Under the pieces are notes generated by a model that was given only the letters and a program-made list of their open reading frames with translations, made no database searches and was not told where the DNA came from. The position numbers were made by a program, and so were the translations under genes. A stretch of 29,678 bases of DNA, taken from positions 1 through 29,678 of the forward strand of contig JAEZCJ010000054.1 in assembly GCA_023433615.1 (NCBI GenBank), read 5' to 3'. The DNA comes from Bacillota bacterium (GTDB lineage Bacteria > Bacillota > Bacilli > Paenibacillales > Paenibacillaceae). Positions 23,000-29,678 of this stretch are shown in pieces (positions within the stretch are counted from its first letter, which is position 1; every line of letters begins with the position of its first letter).

Positions 23000-24709
23000 A
23001 TGCTATGGAGACGACGGAGTATGGCTTCATCGCGGCGCATGTCTATGAAGACGCGGCCGGAGTCGCCTAAGCACCCCGTTCCGAACAAACAGGTCGAGCA
23101 GTTGGAACAGCTTGAGCTCTCCGGCAGCATCGCGGATGTGGATAAGATTTTATCGGTTCTCGGACAGAACGACGATTTGACCGTCCGAAGATTCGAGGTG
23201 TTCGATCGGACGCCGGCCGTCATCCTCTATTTCTCCGCGCTGACCGACCAGAAGATGGTGAACGATCAGATCATACGCGCGTTCATGATGCCGCCTGCCG
23301 AGTTTGACGCTTCGCGAATCGACCAAGCGCGGCTGCAGAACGTACTCATGAACGCGACGGTGTACTTCGGTGATACGGAGCTTGAGGCGAAGCTCTGCAA
23401 GCTGGTCGATGCACTCGTGCAAGGCCGCTCGATCGTGATCGTTGACGGATTGCGCCAAGCGTTCGTATTCGGTTCCAAGCAGGTCGAGAAGCGCTCGATC
23501 GAACAGCCTTCGACCGAACAGACGATCCAGGGGCCGCGGGAAGGGTTCGTAGAGCTGATCAACACGAATCTGGGGCTGCTGCGCTACAGACTTCCGACAG
23601 CCGACCTATGCGTGAAGATGATGCAGATCGGACGGATCACGAAGTCTAGAGTCGCCGTCTGTTATTTGCAAGGAACCGTCAATCCCGCGCTTGTCGAAGA
23701 AGTGAATAATCGCTTGTCTGCCATCGACATTGACGGGATCATGGATTCGGGCTATCTGGAACAGCTGATCGAGGATAACCATATCTCTCCGTTTCCTCAG
23801 ATCCAGACGACGGAGAAGCCGGATCGCGCCGTCGCGAATCTGCTCGAAGGTCGAGTCGTCATACTCGTTGACGGCTCCCCTTTTGCGTTGATCGCGCCAT
23901 CGGTATTCGTGCAATTCTATCAAGCATCGGAGGATTATTCCTCCCGCTTCCTGCAGGGCAGTTTCTCTCGGTTGGCTCGCGTGCTTGCGCTTGTCTTCTC
24001 GCTCATTACGCCTTCCCTGTACGTGTCGATCATCTCGTTCAATCCAGAGCTTATCCCGACGGAATTCGCCGTTGCAGTCGCGGGCGGACGAGCAGGCGTG
24101 CCCTTCCCTTCCGTCGTGGAAGTGCTCATCATGGAGATCGCGATGGAGGTGCTGCGGGAGGCTACGATTCGTCTGCCGCAGCAGGTTGGCGGCGCACTGT
24201 CCATCGTCGGCGTGCTCGTCATTGGACAAGCTGCCGTCGAAGCCGGCTTCGTCAGTCCGATCACGGTCGTCGTCATTGCGCTCACGACGATCGGATCGTT
24301 CGCGACGCCCGCGTACAATGCCGCCTTCGCGCTTCGGATGCTGCGCTTCCCGCTCATCCTGATGGCCGGCGCATTCGGCTTGTACGGCGTCGTAATCGGG
24401 CTTATCATAATCGGCAACCATGCCTTGTCGCTCAAGTCGTTCGGCGTTCCTTATCTTAGCCCTGCCGTTCCCGGCAATTGGCAAGGCATGAAGGATCTGC
24501 TCATCCGAGCGCCGCTATGGCTCCTGCGAGAACGCCCTTCGATTCTGCATACGCAGAACGCCAAGCGCGTAGGCGACTCAACGGCGGAAGCCATCAAGCA
24601 AGCACCCAGCAATACATTGGACCCGTTGACGGTCGGCAATCAGAGGTGGGATCCGAATGGAGAGCAACAGACAGATCACGATGATCCAAGCGGCGGCCAT
24701 TCTCGTTAG
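23000..24709 (+). CDS. Spore germinant receptor A subunit (GerA family), operon 2
   Basis: A second GerA-family A subunit, 569 residues, longer than the operon 1 copy at both ends. The soluble N-terminal half includes LTVRRFEVFDRTPAVILYFSAL and IQGPREGFVELINTNLGLLR. The membrane half begins near residue 327 (LALVFSLITPSLYVSIISF), with LIPTEFAVAVAGGRAGVPFPSVVEVL, LREATIRLPQQVGG and GVLVIGQAAVEAGFVSPI. The last about 60 residues form a polar tail. It differs clearly from the operon 1 subunit in the soluble half, which suggests a different germinant. It starts at ATG 23000 with GAGGAG 8 bases upstream. It overlaps the B-subunit gene by 53 bases. Confidence 0.93.
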   Translation: MLWRRRSMASSRRMSMKTRPESPKHPVPNKQVEQLEQLELSGSIADVDKILSVLGQNDDLTVRRFEVFDRTPAVILYFSALTDQKMVNDQIIRAFMMPPAEFDASRIDQARLQNVLMNATVYFGDTELEAKLCKLVDALVQGRSIVIVDGLRQAFVFGSKQVEKRSIEQPSTEQTIQGPREGFVELINTNLGLLRYRLPTADLCVKMMQIGRITKSRVAVCYLQGTVNPALVEEVNNRLSAIDIDGIMDSGYLEQLIEDNHISPFPQIQTTEKPDRAVANLLEGRVVILVDGSPFALIAPSVFVQFYQASEDYSSRFLQGSFSRLARVLALVFSLITPSLYVSIISFNPELIPTEFAVAVAGGRAGVPFPSVVEVLIMEIAMEVLREATIRLPQQVGGALSIVGVLVIGQAAVEAGFVSPITVVVIALTTIGSFATPAYNAAFALRMLRFPLILMAGAFGLYGVVIGLIIIGNHALSLKSFGVPYLSPAVPGNWQGMKDLLIRAPLWLLRERPSILHTQNAKRVGDSTAEAIKQAPSNTLDPLTVGNQRWDPNGEQQTDHDDPSGGHSR

Positions 24710-25742
24710 CACCATCATCGGCGTAGGCGTGCTGGCACTGCCGTTATTCACGGTCAAGGCCGCGAACTCCGGCGCCACGTTGGTGACCCTTGCCGCGATC
24801 CTGGTCGCCTATGCCGGGCTGCTGATCGTGACGAAGCTTGGCCTGCGTTTTCCCGGACAATCGTTCGTCCGCTATAGCGAGGCTATTATCGGCCGGATCC
24901 CCGCCGCTATCGGCACCGGCCTGATCATTCTGTTCTTTGCCGTGTTAACGGCGCTCGCAGCCCGCGAGTTCGGCGCGGTCGTCGTCACGAGCGTCCTCCG
25001 GGAGACGCCGCTGGAGGTCACCGTAATCGTGATGCTGCTGCTTGCGGCCGTATCCACTCGCAACGACATGCAGACGTTCGCTTACATTCATCTGTTCTAT
25101 ACGCCGTTCATTCTTGCGCCGTGCCTCCTCATCGTCACGTTGTCGCTTAAGAATGCCGATACGCTCTATTTGCAGCCCATCTACGGCAATTCGCCGCCGG
25201 ACATTGCAGGCGGCATCCTGACCATCGCCGCACTGTTCCAAGGCTCGTTCATCATGGCGCTCGTCATACCCTACATGCGGCATCCGCGGAAGGCGGTACC
25301 TGCCGGGATCTGGGGCATGCTCATCGCCGGCGGACTATATTTCATGATCGTGGTGGCGACCGTGACCGTATTCGGACCGGAGGAAGTCAAAAATTTGATC
25401 TGGCCGACGCTTGAGCTGGCCAAGACGACATCATTGCCGGCGAACATTCTTGAGCGGATGGATGCGGCATTCTTGTCGATCTGGGTAACGGCCGTGTTCA
25501 CGACGCTATTCTCCAGCTATTACCTCACGATTCATTTTTTGAGTCAGCTGCTGCGTCTGCGAGATCATAAAATGTTTTCTTGGTTTCTGGCGCCCTTTGT
25601 TTTCCTGCTCGCCATGCTGCCTGCAAACATCGTCGTTCTCTATGAAATCATCGTGCTCGTAGGTCGAATCGGCCTTATCCTTACGATCGGTTATCCGCTG
25701 CTCCTGCTGCTTGTCGCCGCCATACGCAAAGTGAAGGGATGA
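24657..25742 (+). CDS. Spore germinant receptor B subunit (GerB family permease), operon 2
   Basis: A 361-residue integral membrane protein of the GerB/APC family, with about ten hydrophobic segments. The N-terminus (RQITMIQAAAILVSTIIGVGVLALP) has the characteristic first helix of the family, broken by IGVGVL, which in APC transporters lines the substrate site. Later segments include LYLQPIYG, GSFIMALVIPYMRHPRKAV and a final VGRIGLILTIGYPLLLLLVAA. The ATG at 24657 lies inside the A-subunit gene, with GAGGTGG 7 bases upstream; the overlap of 53 bases implies coupled translation. Its stop overlaps the C-subunit start (ATGA). The nutrient recognised is unknown. Confidence 0.92.
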   Translation: MESNRQITMIQAAAILVSTIIGVGVLALPLFTVKAANSGATLVTLAAILVAYAGLLIVTKLGLRFPGQSFVRYSEAIIGRIPAAIGTGLIILFFAVLTALAAREFGAVVVTSVLRETPLEVTVIVMLLLAAVSTRNDMQTFAYIHLFYTPFILAPCLLIVTLSLKNADTLYLQPIYGNSPPDIAGGILTIAALFQGSFIMALVIPYMRHPRKAVPAGIWGMLIAGGLYFMIVVATVTVFGPEEVKNLIWPTLELAKTTSLPANILERMDAAFLSIWVTAVFTTLFSSYYLTIHFLSQLLRLRDHKMFSWFLAPFVFLLAMLPANIVVLYEIIVLVGRIGLILTIGYPLLLLLVAAIRKVKG

Positions 25743-26977
25743 TTCGTCCGATGCTTATCGCCGCGCACGTCCGACTTCGTCGCTGCTTGCTGCTGGTCAT
25801 GCTGCCGCTGCTGCTCACCGGCTGCTGGGATCGGCGCGAAATCGAGGAAAGAGCCGTCATATTGGCGATCTCCGTAGACCTGGCTAAGCCTGGGGATGTC
25901 AGTAAGGAGAGCGATGTCGCGCACCTCAGGAAAGTGTTCCCTACGCCGGAACAGCCGCTAATCCGCATCGCGGCCCAGATCGCGGTTCCGGGTCGCATTC
26001 CGCTCGGTCCGGGCGATGGCGGCGGCGGCAATACGAAGCCTGTGTGGGTGTTGGAGGCCGTCGGCCATACGATCGACGATGCGGTCATGACGATGCAGCA
26101 GCAAGTGTCCGATCCGCTGTTCTACGGACACCTGCGAGTTATCGTCGTCTCCGAGGCGGTCGCGCGCAGCGGCATGAACAGCCTGAACGACTATCTGCGC
26201 CGGCATCCCGAAGTGCGCAGACTCGCATGGATGGCTGTCACGAAGGGAAATGCGGCCTCCTTCATGAAGACTGCGCCCGAGCTGGAGCGGGTTCCGGCCC
26301 TCTATCTGCTCTCGATGTTCGACCATGCTGTCGAGATGGGCAAATATCCGAATGAATTCGTCGGCAAGTTCTGGAGCAAGATGTCCAGTCTCGGGAGGGA
26401 GCCGAATCTCCCCTATCTGAAGGCGCTTAAGGACGGCAACATCGAAATCTCCGGCCTTGCCTACTTCAAGGGCGAATATCTGGCAGGCGTAACGAAGCCG
26501 CTCGAAATCGGCTCCTACATGGCCATCACGGGAGAGAAGAAAGGCGGTTACTCCGCGTATGCGGCCTTGTCCGGCACGAACACGACGGTCATGTTCAAGT
26601 CGACCTCGCGGCAAGCGCGCCGAGCGATCGCATTCAAGGACGGCAGGCCGCTCGCCAAGGTCCACATTTCGATCGAAGGGGATATCCAAGAGAAGTCGCT
26701 CGTAGACGCCACTCCGCTCGATCATGGCTACATTCTCGAGAAGCTGCAGGTCGAGCTGCAGGAAGATGCCAAACGGAGCTATGAACAGCTCATTCATGAT
26801 ACGCAAAAGGCGGGCTCCGATATTTTCGGATTCGGCGAATTGATTCGCGCGAAACACCCCTCCTATTGGAATCGCAATATCAAGACGAAGGAAGCTTGGC
26901 AGGAACAATATAAGGAGCTGGCAACTGAGGTAACGTGCGATATCAATATACGCAGGATCGGGATGAAAGCGAAATAA
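25739..26977 (+). CDS. Spore germinant receptor C subunit (Ger(x)C lipoprotein), operon 2
   Basis: A 412-residue Ger(x)C lipoprotein. A basic N-terminus and hydrophobic stretch (CLLLVMLPLLLTGCWDR) end in the lipobox LTGC, followed by the typical REIEERAVILAISVDLAK. The central region carries a Gly-rich loop (GPGDGGGGN), then the conserved segment with FYGHLRVIVVSEAVARSGM. The C-terminal GerAC domain ends in VTCDINIRRIG. ATG 25739 overlaps the B-subunit stop by 4 bases; ATG 25751 is a possible alternative. It would be anchored on the outer leaflet of the spore inner membrane next to its A and B partners. A small two-helix gene follows after 23 bases. Confidence 0.92.
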   Translation: MIRPMLIAAHVRLRRCLLLVMLPLLLTGCWDRREIEERAVILAISVDLAKPGDVSKESDVAHLRKVFPTPEQPLIRIAAQIAVPGRIPLGPGDGGGGNTKPVWVLEAVGHTIDDAVMTMQQQVSDPLFYGHLRVIVVSEAVARSGMNSLNDYLRRHPEVRRLAWMAVTKGNAASFMKTAPELERVPALYLLSMFDHAVEMGKYPNEFVGKFWSKMSSLGREPNLPYLKALKDGNIEISGLAYFKGEYLAGVTKPLEIGSYMAITGEKKGGYSAYAALSGTNTTVMFKSTSRQARRAIAFKDGRPLAKVHISIEGDIQEKSLVDATPLDHGYILEKLQVELQEDAKRSYEQLIHDTQKAGSDIFGFGELIRAKHPSYWNRNIKTKEAWQEQYKELATEVTCDINIRRIGMKAK

Positions 26978-27000
26978 TGGTTACAGGGAGGATTCGAGGC

Positions 27001-27213
27001 ATGCTGACCATCACATCGGCCGGGTATAACAACTACACCGTGCTTCTGTTCCTATTAAGCGGCTGGATGATTCTGCGCTTCGATAAGAAGCGTTACCGCA
27101 TGGCGAACATGAAGAAGGAGATGAAGGCTGCGGCCGTAATCGGCTGGGGCAATGTGGCACTGGGCATTCTGGGATTCACGGGGTACAAAGTAGCGGCCAT
27201 GCTGCTGCAATGA
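27001..27213 (+). CDS. Small two-helix membrane protein, candidate Ger D-type subunit, operon 2
   Basis: A 70-residue protein starting at ATG 27001, 9 bases after GGGAGG. Two hydrophobic stretches (about residues 12-25, TVLLFLLSGWMILRF, and 46-68, VIGWGNVALGILGFTGYKVA) are joined by a basic loop (DKKRYRMANMKKEMK). Size, topology and place as last gene of the operon match the D proteins that accompany some Ger receptors and alter germination rate. The operon 1 protein is shorter and not obviously alike in sequence. The longer frame back to 26935 overlaps the C subunit and has no ribosome site. Assignment is by context, not by sequence comparison. Confidence 0.72.
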   Translation: MLTITSAGYNNYTVLLFLLSGWMILRFDKKRYRMANMKKEMKAAAVIGWGNVALGILGFTGYKVAAMLLQ

Positions 27214-27216
27214 ATC

Positions 27217-27262
27217 GGATCGTCGGGATGCGGGATACTGGAACTCGCGATCCCGACGGTCC
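27217..27262. terminator. Hairpin between germination operon 2 and the CDF gene
   Basis: GTCGGGAT (27222-27229) pairs with ATCCCGAC (27250-27257), extended outward by partly paired GGA/TCC, around a 20-base loop. It lies just past the operon stop and just before the convergent CDF stop at 27269. There is no clear T-run, so it is a probable bidirectional terminator only. Confidence 0.5.
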
Positions 27263-27268
27263 TTCTGC

Positions 27269-28309
27269 TCATACTTTGAGCGAGGCGTGCTTGAGCGCCG
27301 AAGTCTCGACCTGTACCGTCGCGTGCTGGATGCCGTACTCTTCCTCCAAGCAAGTGATCGCCTGCTGCAGAATCGATTGGCTGTCGGCCGAATCCTCGAC
27401 CAGGAGATGGCAGCTCAGCGAATCCAAACCGGATGAGATCGTCCAGATATGCAGGTCATGCACGTCGCGTACGCCCGTTATGCGTTCGAGCGAACGCTTC
27501 ACTTGCACGGCATCGATCGCATGCGGCGTACCCTCCATGAGGATATGGACAGCCGTCTTCATGACATGCCATGCGCCGCGGAGGATGAGAAGCGCGACGA
27601 TCACGCTGATGATCGGGTCTGCGATATACCAGTCGAAGGCATACATCAGCACGCCTGCCAGGATCGCCCCGACCGAACCGAGCGCATCGCCGAGTACATG
27701 CAGATACGCGCTCCGCACGTTCAGGTTATCCTTCACATCCCCCATCCGCATCAAGAACCAAGCGCTCGCCAGGTTCGCCAGCAGTCCGATGCCGGCAATC
27801 AGCATCATCGTTCCGCCGGCCACCGCCGGCGGGTCCATGACGCGTTCGGCCGCCTCCCATACGATGAAGCCGGCGATCGCGAACAGCGTCGCTCCGTTCA
27901 CCAATGCAGCCAGCACCTCGAATCGGGCGAAGCCGAACGATCGCTTCGCGGAAGGAGGCTTGGCAGCGAACCAGATCGCGAACAAGCTGAGCGCCAAGGC
28001 TGCGGCATCGCTCAGCATATGGCCCGAATCCGACAGCAGCGCCAAGCTGTTCGTCACGAGGCCGCCGACGAATTCCAAGACCATGATGCCTGCCGTGATC
28101 GAGAACGCGATCGTCAACCCTGCCTTGTTGTTCGGCATATGGGCATGATGATGGCCGTGACCGTGGCTATGACCGTGGCTATGACCGTGGCTATGACCGT
28201 GGCTGTGCTCGTGACTGTGACCGTGGCTGTGCTCGTGCTCGTGACCGTGGCTGTGCTCGTGTTCATGTTCGTTATGATTGTGGTCGTGCTTGCTTGAAGA
28301 ATGGCTCAT
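27269..28309 (-). CDS. czcD: Cation diffusion facilitator (zinc-type) exporter with His-rich N-terminus
   Basis: A CDF antiporter exports zinc or related divalent ions across the cell membrane in exchange for protons. The 346-residue protein begins with about 57 residues dominated by His-Ser/Glu-His-Gly repeats, a cytoplasmic metal-collecting region. Six helices follow. The transport site residues are visible in ALLSDSGHMLSDAAALAL (helix 2, H-x3-D) and HVLGDALGSVGAI (helix 5, H-x3-D). The C-terminal domain contains VRDVHDLHIWTISSG and SCHLLVED, the regulatory metal-binding fold. I choose ATG 28309, 8 bases after GGAGG; the longer frame from 28417 would cross the promoter and operator. It is transcribed alone, with an operator-like palindrome at its promoter and an ArsR-family gene upstream. 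Confidence 0.93.
   Translation of the reverse strand: MSHSSSKHDHNHNEHEHEHSHGHEHEHSHGHSHEHSHGHSHGHSHGHSHGHGHHHAHMPNNKAGLTIAFSITAGIMVLEFVGGLVTNSLALLSDSGHMLSDAAALALSLFAIWFAAKPPSAKRSFGFARFEVLAALVNGATLFAIAGFIVWEAAERVMDPPAVAGGTMMLIAGIGLLANLASAWFLMRMGDVKDNLNVRSAYLHVLGDALGSVGAILAGVLMYAFDWYIADPIISVIVALLILRGAWHVMKTAVHILMEGTPHAIDAVQVKRSLERITGVRDVHDLHIWTISSGLDSLSCHLLVEDSADSQSILQQAITCLEEEYGIQHATVQVETSALKHASLKV
28157..28270. repeat. Degenerate 12-bp tandem repeat encoding the His-rich segment
   Basis: Plus-strand units of the form GACCGTGGCTAT, with GTGCTC and GTGACT variants, recur about every 12 bases and encode His-Ser-His-Gly-type tetrapeptides of the CDF protein. Adjacent units near 28160-28200 are identical, so slippage could change the number of histidines between strains. 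Confidence 0.8.
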
Positions 28310-28340
28310 GGTATGCGCCTCCGCTTGGAGTGATCTATTA

Positions 28341-28364
28341 ACATATGAATATATGCTCATATGT
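28341..28364. promoter_or_regulatory. ArsR/SmtB-type operator at the CDF promoter
   Basis: A 24-bp imperfect palindrome has perfect outer arms ACATATGA and TCATATGT, with a central ATAT. Such AT-rich 12-2-12-like repeats with TGA/TCA are typical of metal-sensing ArsR-family repressors. It begins right after the -10 and covers the expected transcription start, so binding would block the promoter. Confidence 0.7.
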
Positions 28365-28365
28365 A

Positions 28366-28394
28366 ATATTAACGAATCGCCACCGTTATTGCAA
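28366..28394 (-). promoter_or_regulatory. Promoter of the CDF exporter gene
   Basis: On the minus strand TTGCAA (28394-28389) and TAATAT (28371-28366) are 17 bp apart. The predicted start near 28359 lies inside the operator palindrome and leaves a leader of about 50 bases before the ATG at 28309. Confidence 0.65.
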
Positions 28395-28435
28395 TACCTT
28401 TCGATAAGCTGCTTCATTCTATGCGCGTTGCACGC

Positions 28436-28477
28436 AAAAGCACCTGTCGGCAGCGGCTTGCGCTGTCGGACAGGTGC
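28436..28477 (-). terminator. Rho-independent terminator of the ArsR-family gene
   Basis: GCACCTGTC (28440-28448) pairs with GACAGGTGC (28469-28477), and GGCAGCG with CGCTGTC inside, giving about 16 pairs with one bulge. On the minus strand TTTT follows (28439-28436). It separates the repressor gene from the CDF promoter. Confidence 0.82.
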
Positions 28478-28493
28478 CCGATGCGATACGCGA

Positions 28494-28862
28494 TCAGTTA
28501 TGTGTCAGATGCTCCAGCGTCAGCACGAAAATCTGCGCGACGTGCTCATCATCCAAAGAATAGTATACCGTCTTCCCGACCTTGCGCCGTTTCACGATCC
28601 GCAGGTTCCGCAGAAAGCGCAGCTGGTGCGACACCGCCGACTGCCCCATGCCGAGCACGACCGTCAGATCATGCACGCACAGCTCGCTGAGATGAAGCGC
28701 GTGAATGATTCGGACGCGAGTCGGATCGCCTAACGCCTTGAATAAGTCGGCTAGATCTGCGGCAGTCGAATCCGAGACCAATCCGTTCCGAACTGCCGGA
28801 ATATCGGCGGTCGTTCCTTCGCAAGCTTCTTCGCATACGGTATCCGGTTGGATGCGGTCCAC
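28494..28862 (-). CDS. ArsR/SmtB-family metal-sensing repressor
   Basis: A 122-residue winged-helix repressor that would leave DNA when it binds metal. The fold is clear: DLFKALGDPTRVRIIHAL, then ELCVHDLTVVLGMGQSAVSHQLRFLRNLRIV (recognition helix) and RRKVGKTVYYSLDD (wing). The C-terminal helix carries Asp105-x-His107-x10-His118-x2-His121, an exact match to the alpha-5 zinc site of SmtB/CzrA. N-terminal Cys10 and Cys14, plus Cys62 and His64 in ELCVH, resemble the alpha-3N site of CadC/ZiaR, so a second metal site is possible. It starts at GTG 28862 behind GGGGGAG. It sits directly upstream of the zinc-type exporter with its own terminator, and most likely represses that gene and itself. Confidence 0.93.
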   Translation of the reverse strand: MDRIQPDTVCEEACEGTTADIPAVRNGLVSDSTAADLADLFKALGDPTRVRIIHALHLSELCVHDLTVVLGMGQSAVSHQLRFLRNLRIVKRRKVGKTVYYSLDDEHVAQIFVLTLEHLTHN

Positions 28863-28882
28863 TGCTCTCTCCCCCTCTATGC

Positions 28883-28899
28883 TTCACATGTGAATGATA
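28883..28899 (-). promoter_or_regulatory. Probable repressor promoter with palindrome
   Basis: TTCACATGTGAA (28883-28894) is a perfect 12-bp palindrome about 20 bases before the repressor start. On the minus strand an extended -10, TGG-TATCAT (TATCAT at 28899-28894), lies just upstream of it, so the palindrome would cover the transcription start. This suggests autoregulation. The half-site only partly resembles the one at the exporter promoter. Confidence 0.45.
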
Positions 28900-28992
28900 C
28901 CATATCCTGCGAGCGCTTGCCTATTCCGCCATCCTTGGTCTAGGACGAACAGCCATCCGCATAAGATCTAGACACGGAGGAGGTGGAATCAG

Positions 28993-29451
28993 ATGCGATT
29001 CACGGTCCAGTATATCCCTCTTCGCAAGATTAGACCTGGCGAGTCCGCAGGCATGACTTCGCGGCTGCGCAAGCTTCGCGGCCTCATGTGGGACAGCTTG
29101 CATCTGCTCGTCGTGCGCAGGAATCGCAAGGATGGGAGCTACAAGCTGTTGATCGGACGCTCTAGATACGATTATCTAGTAACCCACACGAAGAAAATTG
29201 CCGCACCTTGCTTGGTTGACGAGTCTCCCGCTCGATCGCGAATCCGGGCTTACGGGACGCGGCTGCGTCGATTCATTCGGCATGCCCCGTCAATGGCGAT
29301 CATTCGGACGTTCATGCGCGCAGAACCCCGATTCCGTCGGCTCACGCGCCGTCAGCAGCTTCAAGTTCTGCTGCTGGCCGTCCAATATCGCGATACCGTC
29401 GTCGCGACGATGATCGCCAAAGTCGACCAGATGAACAAAGAGACTGCATAA
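28993..29451 (+). CDS. ParB-like small protein of unknown function
   Basis: A 152-residue basic protein. The N-terminal part runs VQYIPLRKIRPGESAGMTSRL, then LHLLVVRRNRKDGSYKLLIGRSRYDYL. This follows the ParB/sulfiredoxin fold pattern of a short I-P-x-x-x-I-x-P strand, a helix, a V-V-R strand and a Y-x-L-I-x-G-x-x-R-Y-x-x-L motif. That is the core of CTP-binding ParB-like domains. The C-terminal half is Arg-rich and helical (FIRHAPSMAIIRTFMRAEPRFRRLTRRQQLQVLLLAV). There is no obvious helix-turn-helix, so a chromosome-partition role is not implied. It starts at ATG 28993 with GGAGGTGG just upstream. It is monocistronic and ends in a hairpin shared with the convergent yezD-like gene. I do not recognise a named family. 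Confidence 0.72.
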   Translation: MRFTVQYIPLRKIRPGESAGMTSRLRKLRGLMWDSLHLLVVRRNRKDGSYKLLIGRSRYDYLVTHTKKIAAPCLVDESPARSRIRAYGTRLRRFIRHAPSMAIIRTFMRAEPRFRRLTRRQQLQVLLLAVQYRDTVVATMIAKVDQMNKETA

Positions 29452-29461
29452 GCAGTCTCTT
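29438..29461. terminator. Convergent terminator overlapping two stop codons
   Basis: AAGAGACTGC (29438-29447) and GCAGTCTCTT (29452-29461) form a perfect 10-bp stem with loop ATAA. The loop contains the TAA stop of the plus-strand gene, and the right arm touches the stop of the minus-strand gene. Short T- and A-rich edges make it usable in both directions. Confidence 0.75.
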
Positions 29462-29652
29462 CATCGGTAACCTCTCTGCTGCCGGCGTCCTCGGTCAGTC
29501 GGACGATCATGGCGTTGGCGTTCCGTGCGTTCGATCTGCACGATCTCGCCGCCGTGAACCGTAATGTTGATTGAACCATATGCGAGGCTTTGCAGTTGTT
29601 GTTCGACCACGCGCTTCAACAGCGCCGCGTCCCATTCGATCGGCTTGGACAT
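29461..29652 (-). CDS. yezD: YezD-like (DUF2292) small protein
   Basis: A 63-residue protein whose middle, LQSLAYGSINITVHGGEIVQIERTER, matches the DUF2292 (YezD) pattern of a helix, the YGSI turn, and a short beta-hairpin ending in VQIERTEK/R. Family members are about 50-60 residues and have no established function. The tail after residue 45 is highly charged and Arg-rich and looks extended compared with the family. The ATG at 29652 is 8 bases from the G-run that ends the window, so the true ribosome site and promoter are not visible. It is convergent with the ParB-like gene over a shared hairpin. Confidence 0.82.
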   Translation of the reverse strand: MSKPIEWDAALLKRVVEQQLQSLAYGSINITVHGGEIVQIERTERQRHDRPTDRGRRQQRGYR

Positions 29653-29659
29653 GCTGTTC

Positions 29660-29678
29660 GGGGGGGGGGGGGGGGGGG
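29660..29678. other. Terminal 19-base G homopolymer, probable assembly artefact
   Basis: The window ends in 19 consecutive G. Poly-G tails arise from two-colour Illumina chemistry when signal is lost, and often cap contig ends. No biological role is inferred, and bases to the right of 29659 should not be used. Confidence 0.8.

Noticed and set aside
28157..28270. CRISPR-like array
   Set aside because: Units of about 12 bp without unique spacers, in frame within a coding sequence; a histidine-repeat, not CRISPR.
27210..28297. Long plus-strand frames (312 and 282 codons) opposite the CDF gene
   Set aside because: The minus strand encodes a complete CDF exporter; the plus-strand valine/threonine repeats are just the complement of the His repeat.
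1..29678. tRNA, rRNA, insertion sequence or prophage genes
   Set aside because: None recognised: no transposase or integrase motifs, no terminal inverted repeats with target duplications, no tRNA-like cloverleaf or rRNA segments seen by eye.

Overview
The window looks like a chromosomal contig from an endospore-forming Paenibacillaceae-type Firmicute (Paenibacillus/Cohnella-like). This is inferred from two complete GerA-family germinant-receptor operons, strong AGGAGG ribosome sites, an AbrB/SpoVT-type regulator, a YezD-like protein and a moderately GC-rich, GCC/CGC/GGC-biased codon usage. The right edge ends in 19 consecutive G, which looks like a contig-end artefact. All calls come from reading the sequence; no database search was run.

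Left flank (1-5136): the 5' two-thirds of a nitrite reductase large subunit gene (nirB, minus strand, running off the left edge) lies behind an exact TnrA/GlnR-type box. Next come a VOC-fold protein, a NodB-type polysaccharide deacetylase, a TIM-barrel sugar isomerase-like protein and a small AbrB-like regulator carrying two Cys-x2-Cys pairs. About 470 bp between the deacetylase and the isomerase may hold a decayed gene.

Germination operon 1 (5333-9343, plus): GerA-, GerB- and GerC-type subunits, then a 51-codon two-helix membrane protein that standard ORF cut-offs miss. A convergent two-gene unit follows on the minus strand (9410-10864): a membrane-anchored Lon-like (S16) peptidase and a polytopic membrane protein.

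Lanthipeptide cluster (11129-18167, plus): lanC, lanA, lanB, lanT. The precursor has a class I-like leader that ends in Val-Gly-Gly and a 21-residue Cys/Ser/Thr-rich core ending in CAKSCC. LanB is a full-length split-function dehydratase, LanC has its zinc ligands, and LanT is an ABC exporter with an N-terminal C39 peptidase. This joins class I modification enzymes to the GG-leader/C39 export typical of class II. A hairpin with a short U-tract between lanA and lanB probably sets precursor/enzyme stoichiometry. No LanP protease, immunity transporter or dedicated regulator is visible. This is the strongest candidate in the window for an undescribed system.

Middle (18168-22942): about 650 bp without a recognisable gene; a minus-strand pair encoding an exported protein with an unusual His/Cys motif and a VanW-domain protein; then a plus-strand pair encoding a DUF6492-like glycosyltransferase-type protein and a ManC-like sugar-nucleotide pyrophosphorylase.

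Germination operon 2 (23000-27213, plus): again GerA-GerB-GerC followed by a small two-helix protein, behind a good sigma-G-like promoter whose -35 overlaps the manC stop codon.

Right flank (27269-29678): a zinc-type CDF exporter with a histidine-repeat N-terminus and an ArsR/SmtB repressor with a complete alpha-5 zinc site, each transcribed separately, with a 24-bp operator-like palindrome at the exporter promoter. Then a ParB-like small protein and a YezD-type (DUF2292) protein, convergent over a shared terminator.
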